A DNA stretch of 64,000 bases from Candidatus Poribacteria bacterium (GTDB lineage Bacteria; Poribacteria; WGA-4E; UBA9662): contig JASMLX010000001.1 of assembly GCA_030748495.1 (NCBI GenBank), positions 1 through 64,000 on the forward strand, read 5' to 3'. Below, one piece after another: positions 8,725 through 17,900 of this stretch. A model generated the notes under the pieces. The model ran no database searches. It saw only the letters and a program-made list of their open reading frames with translations, and had not been told where the DNA came from. The translations under genes and the position numbers were made by a program. Positions within the stretch are counted from its first letter, which is position 1. Each line of letters begins with the position of its first letter.

Positions 8725-9420
8725 AAGCCTAGAAGAAGAAAGAGAGGTACTGATCAGAAACTACATCCAGCTCAGCCAAAATGAACCAGACCAGATTTAC
8801 GCTCTTTGCAAAGCCAATCATAACCTTGTAGAAATTAGGAAATTAGCCGAATCCTAAGGTGGCATAAAAACACCATCTCCCGTCAATTGAAACGCAATCC
8901 GGGAAAACCGGTTTATCCTTCCGCTCAGGCCCATCAATTTGCCGCTCAACGCCATCGAAACCATCTCCAGCGTCGAATTTCTTTTCAGCGTTGGAAGCAG
9001 ATCGAGGCTTTGATTCGTCAGGACTAGAGTCGGCCACAAATCCGCCGGTGATTGTCGAAAGAAGGACAAACCAAGATCCGCCATCAATGGATCTAGCAGT
9101 ATATTTAGAGGTGCCAATCTGAAGGAGGTGAACCCGACACCCATTTGCGCGGCCGCAAGAAGGGGTAAAACCAACCAGATTTCGATTGACCAATGACCTG
9201 CGGTGGTCGAGAAGCATTCACCTATCGGTAACAACCACGGTGGTGTATTGGTTTCTCTGGCAGGTTAGCACAACAAAAGCACTGGAGGAGTGAAACCGGC
9301 CGTCATCGACTTGCTGAGCCCTTTGAAAGCAAAGGTTGATACCCTGACTTCAGATCATGGGAAAGAATTCGCCCAACATAAGTCCATCAAGCCAATCTGG
9401 CTGATGGCAAACTAGCCTTT
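8725..9420 (+). mobile_element. Decayed IS30-family transposase
   Basis: On the plus strand, broken frames give the IS30 order of motifs. The helix-turn-helix region reads IYALCKANHNLVEIRKLAES, then NTISRQLKRNPGK and AQAHQFAAQRHRNH. Next come WKQIEALIRQD and a WIYQYI-like segment at about 9080-9110. The catalytic core follows at about 9290-9390: VKPAVIDLLSPLKAKVDTLT, then SDHGKEFAQHKSI, which carries the DNG-type Asp (here DHG). A possible C-terminal trace (ANGLWNTYQ) lies near 9498. Stops and shifts occur throughout, so it is inactive. Motif recognition is from knowledge of IS30 transposases; element ends were not located. Confidence 0.65.
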
Positions 9421-9567
9421 GAACTCTGCGGATGTTCTTCTGCTTTTTCTCCATCCAAATGATCTGGGCCAATGCCACTGATCGAAGGGCGTTAGCCAAT
9501 GGGTTGTGGAACACTTATCAGTGTCTTTAGAGATGGCTGAAAGCTGCGAAGTAGCCGATTTCAACGG

Positions 9568-9735
9568 GTGGCAAAAGGTTGGATTATTGAAAGGGTTGTT
9601 TCATGGTTTGGCTGGTATCGACGACTCAATTTGGATTACCAATATTACCCTTCTGCGGCAGAAAACTTGGTTTATATGGCAATGATTCGATTGATGTTAA
9701 AACGTCTTAAATCAATTTCCAAACAGATTCTTAAC
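9568..9735 (+). mobile_element. C-terminal remnant of an IS5-type transposase
   Basis: About 55 codons remain of an IS5/ISL2-type DDE transposase C-terminus: WIIERVVSWFGWYRRLNLDY, then AAENLVYMAMIRLMLKRL. The WxxERxxxWxxxxRRLxxDYE pattern contains the last catalytic Glu of the DDE triad. Nothing of the N-terminal or central domain precedes it, because the upstream bases belong to the IS30 remnant. It ends about 50 bases before the stop of the convergent dipeptidase gene. Confidence 0.65.
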
Positions 9736-9788
9736 CCAGGTCACAATCGGCAATTGAGATTAAGCTCTAGTATCCTCTCAATTTTCCC

Positions 9789-10853
9789 CTAATCGTTTAC
9801 ACTGATCGAACTGATCAGCCGGTGCCAATTACCATACATGATGGATTCAATGTTGCTTCGGCTATATCCTCTCTGTTCCAAAAGTGGCACCAAATTTTGC
9901 AGATCTGCAATGGAATCTATATCTGAAGGGCTCTGTTCCAGACCAAACCCCCCATCCAGATCGGTTCCGATGGCTGCATGACGACAATTGCCTGCCAGTT
10001 GGCATACATGGTCAATATGATCGACCACTGTATTTAAGGTTACAGCCGAATTGTTAGGATTTTGCCTGTCCCAGTTTGGGTCTAGCATCCAGGCATCGAA
10101 AGCGGCGCCGATGACTCCGTCACGGTCAAAAACCGCTTTCAACTGTGCATCATCAAACTGGCGTTGATGTGGCACCAAGGAACGACAATTGTTGTGGCTG
10201 GCAATCACTGGTCCATCGTAATAATCGAGTGCTTGCCAGAAGGCAGGATCAGAGGTGTGGGTTAGATCTAAGATAACTTTTAATTGAGACATCGTTCTTA
10301 GCAGTGGTGGCGCCAGGTCAGACAGCCCCTCCTCAGTGCTGGTACCGCCGCAGTAACGACCAACACCGTAGTGCGATAATCCCAATAAGCGTAAGCCTTT
10401 GTCAACCCAGTCTTCGAGTTGATCAGCATCCAAAATCGGGTCTGCGCCTTCCATGCTGATAACCAAACCGAGTGGTGGGGAAGACTCAGTCTCGTTAGCT
10501 TCCCACTCTTGCCAACTTTGGACATGCGCCTGCAATGTCTTCGCAGTTTCGATAATGGTTACATGACCTTCTCTCTCCAAAGCCCGGTAGTAGGCCAACT
10601 GTCCTTCTGCTACGCCACTGGCCTGTGCTACCGAACCGTAATCTACGTCCGGAGATGGGTTGCCGGTTGATCTAGCGAATAGTGTAGCAAAACTAACAGC
10701 GATTTTTCCTCGCCTCATTTCTGGAAGGGCAACCGTGGTGGTCGGTTGGTCAGCACCTTCAGCCTTTCGGGTCTCTTGTACTGACTGAAGTAGGTTGCGA
10801 TTACCTTGCAATGCGTTCCAGGATAGATCTAAATGCCCGTCAATAATAATCAT
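9789..10853 (-). CDS. Membrane dipeptidase (peptidase family M19)
   Basis: M19 enzymes are dinuclear zinc hydrolases that cleave dipeptides, including D-configured ones, and some related substrates. The 354-residue protein shows the full ligand set: DGHLDL at residues 5-10 (His7, Asp9), SMEGAD with Glu135, LTHTS with His199, ASHNNC with His220 and the catalytic-site GTDLDGG with Asp298. Length is normal for bacterial M19. There is no signal peptide or membrane segment, so it is probably cytoplasmic despite the family name. AAGGA lies about seven bases ahead of ATG 10853. It is followed by no obvious partner, while upstream on the same strand, 112 bases away, lies a creatininase-family gene. 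The pair may act together on small amide or peptide compounds, which is inference. Confidence 0.9.
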   Translation of the reverse strand: MIIIDGHLDLSWNALQGNRNLLQSVQETRKAEGADQPTTTVALPEMRRGKIAVSFATLFARSTGNPSPDVDYGSVAQASGVAEGQLAYYRALEREGHVTIIETAKTLQAHVQSWQEWEANETESSPPLGLVISMEGADPILDADQLEDWVDKGLRLLGLSHYGVGRYCGGTSTEEGLSDLAPPLLRTMSQLKVILDLTHTSDPAFWQALDYYDGPVIASHNNCRSLVPHQRQFDDAQLKAVFDRDGVIGAAFDAWMLDPNWDRQNPNNSAVTLNTVVDHIDHVCQLAGNCRHAAIGTDLDGGFGLEQSPSDIDSIADLQNLVPLLEQRGYSRSNIESIMYGNWHRLISSISVND

Positions 10854-10965
10854 ATTGTCGTCCTTAAAATGTAATAGAGATACGGTCTAACTTAAATTCT
10901 AACTTAAATTTAGCCAACCAAACGGGATTGAACTACACTGTTGATGAGATTTCAGGTAAGTGTAC

Positions 10966-11700
10966 TCACGATACCCCCTCGATTTTTTCGACCCACGCTT
11001 TGACCACCGCATCGACCATCTTTTGTCCGTGGGCAACGTTAGCAGTCCAACTATTTTTCTCTTCGTCCTGTCGACAATACCAAGGAGCGTTGTCGTCTAA
11101 TCGGTCTTGCTCCACTAACTCGGGTCGAGTCGCCATCAGAAAGGAGGTTTCGTTATAACCCGCATGGTCTCCACCAGCAGGCGGACTAGCCGTCGGTAGA
11201 ATCATCGGGTGAACCTCAATTTTCCCCCAAATTGGTCCCACTTTTCCCATCTGGTCTTTATCACCCCACCAACCAGGCGGATGCCCCTGCGCCAATACCT
11301 GTTCAAAGGTCAATTCAGCCGCCGCTTTTTTGAAGGTTAAAGCGAGTGGTGCTTCCATCCCTTGGTGCATAATGATGACGTAGATCTTGGCAAATCCCAT
11401 ATCCAAAAAATTACGCAGAATTGACTTTACATAGGTGCCGAAAGCGGCATAATCGGGATCAATGGTACCATCCTCTGGACCACCGAGCGCGTATCCAGTT
11501 GGGCCATAGTCGAATGAAGGAGCAATTAACACCTCAATTTGGTCCGCGATCCTTTGGCAGATTTCCTCTACGATAATGGTGTCGTGTCCAATTGCCATAT
11601 GAGGTCCGTGTGTTTCAATACAACCGGCTGGAATAAGTAGTGGTCGGCTATTCTCGGTTGCATCTCGAAGTTGGTATGGGCGAACATGTTTTAGCTTCAT
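10966..11700 (-). CDS. Creatininase-family amidohydrolase
   Basis: This 244-residue protein belongs to the creatininase superfamily, metal-dependent amidohydrolases that open cyclic amides (creatinine) or act on related compounds such as formamidopyrimidine or mycofactocin precursors. Metal-ligand positions are visible: CIETHGPHMAIGHD gives Glu29, His31 and Asp40, MHQGMEAP gives His112, and DHAGYNETS gives His179 and Glu184. In the typical block the sequence is NGHGGN; here it is MHQGME, so substrate specificity probably differs from true creatininase. A GGAAGG site eight bases or so ahead supports ATG 11700. It precedes the M19 dipeptidase on the same strand by 112 bases. Confidence 0.85.
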   Translation of the reverse strand: MKLKHVRPYQLRDATENSRPLLIPAGCIETHGPHMAIGHDTIIVEEICQRIADQIEVLIAPSFDYGPTGYALGGPEDGTIDPDYAAFGTYVKSILRNFLDMGFAKIYVIIMHQGMEAPLALTFKKAAAELTFEQVLAQGHPPGWWGDKDQMGKVGPIWGKIEVHPMILPTASPPAGGDHAGYNETSFLMATRPELVEQDRLDDNAPWYCRQDEEKNSWTANVAHGQKMVDAVVKAWVEKIEGVS

Positions 11701-11819
11701 TCGTTTTCCTTCCTTGATTTTTCAGTAAGCGTACTGTATCCCTTTGAGCCAAATCATCTAAATACAACACGCTTAAGGCACAACACTGTTGTAATTCCGA
11801 CAATGATATGTCGCTCTTC

Positions 11820-11885
11820 AAAAACAGCCTCTGGCCTCGTCAAACAAACCCCTTCGCTTCGGCATATTGACCGAGGCTTCTTTTT
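11820..11885 (-). terminator. Probable bidirectional terminator downstream of the giant macroglobulin gene
   Basis: AGCCTC (11826-11831) pairs with GAGGCT (11873-11878), with a second nested hairpin (GCCTC 834-838 and GTC/GAC alternatives) and a CTTCGCTTCGG inner loop. T-runs flank both sides: on the minus strand the stem is followed by GTTTTTG, on the plus strand by TCTTTTTC. It lies 70-135 bases beyond the stop of the minus-strand gene ending at 11956. The long central loop makes the prediction moderate only. Confidence 0.4.
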
Positions 11886-11955
11886 CATCTCACTCCACTT
11901 CTGTAGGCATGATACAACTTAGATCATTAACCGCTACTGCTTCCTCTCTTCGATC

Positions 11956-14900
11956 TCAATAAGCATATTGCATCTGTATCCCTTTGTTTTCTGACCGACG
12001 CAGATTTTCAAATCGTTCGATATTTGACTGTTGAATCGCTTGTTGTCTTCGGTTCAAGTTCTGTCGATAGTCAGCCGATTGATCGAACCGCATAGTCTGT
12101 TTTTCTGGTGCTTGACCCTTTTTGTCTGTCATGGCTCTATCCGTTTCGGCATTACGTACTGAAGGCAGGTCAGAAGGTTTGGGCCCAATCCAATCTTGGC
12201 CTCGATAGAAAGCGTAAGCCGCCGAATCGGTTGTATCTGAGGGATGCCTTGCATTCGATTTGGCGATGACTGTTGGTCGCCCTGTCAAACCATCAACGAC
12301 AAAGAGCCCTCGCATATCGGTTTGACCGACAATAAATTTCTGGTTGGCTGAGCCGATGGCTTTAAGGTGGACTTTAGGTTGGTAGTCACCGGTTTCAGCA
12401 CTCTTGAGATTTAGGCGGAGTCGATCACCTACAGGTTGAACCTCCATCTCCAACGGTGTAATGAGCATTAGTCCACTGGTGAACTCCGAGGTAGATGAAC
12501 TGGCCTGATCTCCCCGACAAATAATCAGATAAGCTCCAATTTGGGACAGGTCTAGTTGTACTTGTTGTCGATGCTCCAGATAGGGTGTTGGGTTGTTCAG
12601 CTTAATCTCTGTAGTCAACTGAGGTTCAACACCGGCCAGTCGAATCCGGCTCATTTGACTCAGGTTTTTCTGTCTCAGAAATAGTTTCATCAGATCGACT
12701 TGATAAATCTGCAACTGGACACGATCAATATTGCGGAGGGTTAAATCAAGGGTTTTTGGTGCATTCGGTTGTATGATCGTGACTTCTGGAATTTCCAGTT
12801 TCTGTTGCTCAAAATAGTCGATTGACTCTTCTGCATCGGGATAGGTTGACTTAACCTGGGTGTACCACTGGATGGCCTGACCAGGTTTGTTCTGCGCATG
12901 GTAAATCTGTCCCAGAATATATTGGGCCAGATTTTTATCCTCGCTACCTCCTTCTGCGATAATCTCGGCATATTGGATAGCTTGATCGAAGTTCATCTGA
13001 GCGAAGTGGGCTAATGACTGCGTGTACTGAAAACTGCTCAAGAATTCGCTGTCGGTAAAAAACTGTTGGCCTTGTTGCGACAGGTTAATCGCGTTGTCGT
13101 AATCCTCCAAATCGAGCAGGAGGTTGACCTGAGATAGCGCAGCATCATCGGCCAGGGGGTGATTTGGATACAATGTGCGGAATGTTTCCAGCCGGTGAAT
13201 GGCCTGTAGACGAAGTGCGGTTGGTGTCTCTTTTGGTTTGGCTTTATTCGCTTGGTCAGCAACGGTCTGAGCCATGCCAAAGTAGGTGCTAGCGGTGACA
13301 GGGGTATCGGCATACTCCAACCACAGATCAGTGGCAAAACGGATTGAGTCGGCAAAAAGATCATGGTCGGCAATGTCACCGGACACCTTAACATCCCGCT
13401 TAAAACTAGCGTCGATAGTAGCCTGATGCACCAACATCGCCCGCTCAAACTCCTGTATGTTGCGATAGGCTTGTCCGACGATCTGAATCCGATCTAGCGG
13501 CACGTAGAGGTCCGGTTGACGTTCGCGCAAGACCTCAAAAACCTCCACCAACTGCTGACTGACATAATCATTACTATCACCCGATGTACCACTAACAAGT
13601 TCTTGAAATTGTTCTTTCGCTTCCGTAGAGTCCGTGTAGATCCACATCAACATCCGCGCCACCTGGGCTGTTTGGTGGTTGGGGTGGTCTCGACGCAATT
13701 GCGACAACAAGGAGCGTGCGTGCCTATACTTTTGGTCAGCGAAGTACCGTTGCCCCAGCACAAAGCGTTCTCTGACATTTAACAATTTTAAGTCGCGTGT
13801 CGGGTGGTCGGTAGCATCGGTCTCCATCGGCGGTGTTTCGTTTTCGACAGAAGCGATTACTAACCTCGAAGGTAGCGAAATAGACGGATTGACCAAATTG
13901 CTGGTGGGTTCGTGTGCGTTGTGATCGATAGATTGGAGCATCGTCGGTAGAGTCCGATAAACACCCGGTAAGTAGCCGGCCAATTGGTAACGAATCTTAA
14001 AGGCGGTTGACCGGTTTTTAGATTTCAGTTTGGGGTTAAGGTAGAATCGGATTTGCCCAGATAGTACCTCCGTCTGTAGAAAATCGCCCTTCAGTGACCC
14101 CTCAATCACCGATGCGCCAGCGGGAAAAAAAACATTGACAACATACTCGGTGGAAGTAGGTAGCGACAAACTCAACCGCACTTCTGCTCGTTGGCCTATG
14201 GTTAATTGCGTCAAGGTTGCGGTACTATCAACACCGATAGGTCGCCCTTGATAAGTGAGCTGTGGATAGAAGAGATTTTTCTGGATGGGCCGAGTTTTTT
14301 TTTGCTCTGACGCCTCCTTCTGGTCTTTCTGAGTTTTAGGTTCTGGCAACTGGTCGGAAAAGCCACTCAGCCTTGCGAAGTAGGTGTACGTCCCTTGCCC
14401 CTGCAACTGAAATTCGATTCGGCAAGATAATTCGCGGCGGCCCATGCCACTAACAAATAACGAAGTCGGTACGTTCACCTCGGTTGATGAAGTCTCCGCC
14501 GTTAAGTCTGTCTGAATCTCTTGGCCGTTGACCAAAATTTGCAGTTGGTAATCGTCAGCAGCAAATTGCGTTTGACCAAAATAGAGCGCCAGTGTTGCCA
14601 CAACCAGGTCTTGGTGTGCCCAAAATACGTGTGTGCCCCGTTGAGACAAGAGCGATTGAATCAGATTATCAATGATTGGTTGATGGGTCGTTTCGCCAAC
14701 CGTTTGCCAGGCGAGGCTGGCAATGGCTATCGTTTCGAGATCCAAACCCACTTTATCCGACACAGTTGGGAGTAGTTGCAGCACCTGGATTGCCATCTTT
14801 ACACGATCCATGTTGGCCAAAGCCAGTGCGGTGTAGGCTTTAGCTTTAAGAGATAAACGATTGCGATTTCGATAAAGACGATTAGCGATCGAAAAATTGG

Positions 14901-17900
14901 TTGGGTCCGTTGAAACCGTTTGCCGCCCAATACCGACACGGCTGCGATTAGTGTGTCCCTCTGATAGAGCCTGGAGCAAGATAGCCGTGTTTTCATCAGA
15001 CTGACGGGTCGAGCTAGCCGCAGCATTTTGTAGCGCATTCCGCAGATAGTGGTTGGCTTTGTCGATAAGGTCACGATTGAAAGCAACCCCTGTTTTTTCA
15101 GCTTCGATCAAGGCCCAGAAATGACGAGCAGAAAGTATTGGGTCGCTGCGTTGTGCACGAGTATTTTGAGTCCTCCAGCGGTTTCTCCAAATTACCCAAT
15201 GCCAACCTCCATCACTGTTTTGAGTGGATACCAATCGTCCGATCAACTGTCTCAGACGAGAAGTTAATTGCGCATTGTCGGTTGGTGCGCCACCTACTTG
15301 GCGCAGATAGTATAGGGCTGAGGCAACAGATAACAGTTCCGATTTACGGCTGGGCAAAACGATCGATAACCGTTGAGACTGAAGACTAACAGGTCGATTT
15401 CCATCGACCAGATCGTAGACCAGCCGGTTGATGTCTTTTCCAATTCGAACCGATAATTTCGGATTGGTGTAGGTTCTATCGGCCGGTAACTGTAGAAAAA
15501 CGGTTCGATTAGTAGCCGACCAACCCGACTTATTGTCTGCGTAAGGCACCCCCCACGGTCGAATCGGAATCTGTCGCTGAATCCGGTAAGATCGTTGGCC
15601 CGCTTCAACTGTAATCTCTAACCGCAATTGGCCACCGGACTGGTCAGATGGCGATACCACTTCGATCGGTGGTAATATGAAGTGGCTGACAGTGTGTGCG
15701 GTTAAAGTTACCGGTTGGGTAAAATTCAGATCAAGAGGTGAATCCACCTCTTGCATTTTGGCCTGGTTGGTTTTGAGGTGAATTGTGGCTGGTCCAACGA
15801 AGTCAGTTGAATTATGGACACTGATTTCGACCTGTAGCTGGTCTCCTTCAACCACGATCGAGGGTAACTTAGCTTGAAGGAAGAAATCCTGTTTAGTGAC
15901 CAGGCTAGCTTTGGCTTGTCCAACAAGTGTCTCGGCCGTGCATCCATGAGCACGTAAATCCCACTGAGTGTTCTTATTTGGCAGGTGGAGGTTAACGGTT
16001 GCTTGCCCCTCTTGATCAGTCTGAATAGCAGGCATCCAAACGACCTGCTCTAACAGAAACTGGATGGTATCCTGGGCTCTTTCTTGGTTGGCGACCGCAT
16101 CGGTGTCCAGTTGTCGCCCAAACTGTGCATTCTGCTTAGCCCGTCTGCCAGAGGAGGCAGCCGCTGGCTTGCGAGCCTCAGCCCTAAGCTTGCGGGCTGG
16201 AGCTAACTCTTGTTGCACAATAGACTCGTCTTCTTCGGCACTACTATAGAAAGCGTCCTCTAACAATCCTAATTTTAATTCTTGCCGCCCTCGTTGACGC
16301 TGTTCCAACTCCTTTTCTTCCACTTTCAAGCGATTGGACTCTTCACGAATAGCCAATGAGATTCGTCGGGTTGCCGGTCGATAACTGAAGTCACAACTCG
16401 ACACGGTTCGCATGGCCTGTTGTCGGTAACTGCCTTGGTAAAAGAAGTCGTTGATCGGTAATAGTGGATCGGGAAACATCTGCCAAAGTAAAGATTCCGT
16501 CAACGATAGGGAGAGTTCCGCTTCCACAGGCCGTCCCAGTTGATCCGTGGCCAGAATCTCGAGTTTTGTTTCCTGTTCGGGTAGGTAAGTTACGAATTTA
16601 CTATCGACCGATCCAGAGTTACTCGCTGATGGTGTGATTTGGAGGTGTAGGTCTTGTTGAACGGTGAAAGTTCGCTCTGCTTGTCGGAGCGAGGATTCGT
16701 CAATAGCCGAAATTGTTAGAAAAAAGTTGGGGTAATGCTCATGTCGTGCCTGGATGGTGATCGGGTTTTCGCCATGTTTTAGCGCCATTACCTGGTAGTC
16801 GATGATGCGGTTGCCTTCAAAAGTAATCAGTGCCAACGACAGGTTATCGTTCCGATGTTCCAGACGAGAATGGATGCTAATCGTCTCCGATTGCCCCAGT
16901 TTGAGCTGAGTTGTCTCAGCAAAGATGCGGAGTTTTACCTGGTCACTCTGGTCGGAGATAGTGAAGTTAGTGGTAGTAACCACAGGTTGGTTGAACCGGT
17001 CTCTGCCCAGAGCACGCAGGCGGTAATCGCCCCCTTTTTCCAGTTGAAAACGGAAGGTAATTTTACCTGTTTTGGGATCGGTCGTGCCGGTGATAGTTCT
17101 TACAGGAGTCTCTGCCTTTTTCACAGGTTGACCCAAACCCAGCCAACTGAGTTGTGTCAATAGGTCGTCGTCAACCGAACGGGTTATGCGGAACAGGTCA
17201 AGTCGTAGTTCTCGTCCAATAGGCTGACCATCAGGTTGGGTGGTAGAGGCTTCGATTTCGACTGTTTCCCCCGCTAAAACCACTTTGGCCCGTGGACGCA
17301 AGTGAATCCAAAAACCGACCGGGGCCAGTGACATTGTGGCCGTAGTTCCGACATTTTCACCCTCAACAGAAGCGGTGAATTGTAAAGTTTGTAGAGGCGA
17401 GGAGTTTGGTTGGTGTAGCAACTCTTCCGTTAGCAGTCGGGTATCGAAGGTGATTTGGAGTTGTCCTGTGCTATCGGCGGTTTGCGTCACCGTCTGACCA
17501 TTCGGTAAAGAGTAGCGGATTTTGGCTTTGGACAGCGGTTGTCCATATGTATAGTTGACCTTAATCGTTGCCTTAATCGTTTCACCCCTAAAATAGACTT
17601 GGCGATCGAAATCAAAGGCGATTTGAATGGGTGGTAATTGAAAGTGCTTGACCAGAAATTGGCCGTTGAACGGTAACCCATAATCCGAGGATCCACCAGA
17701 TTTAGACTCGTTGGCCGATTCACTCTCAGTATTCATTTCAGCTATCACTAAGATACGGTATTCACCAACAGTTGCGCTTTCGTCCAATGGCATTGAAAGC
17801 GAAAATGTGCCAAATGGGGAGAGTTCAACCGTCTCAGTATAGATCTCCCGACCTTGAGCCTCTATGATCGTTACCTGGTATTTGGCCTGTGGACGAACGA

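Noticed and set aside
8854-9234. Two long minus-strand open frames
   Set aside because: They are shadows of the plus-strand IS30-like remnant, whose order of motifs is recognisable.
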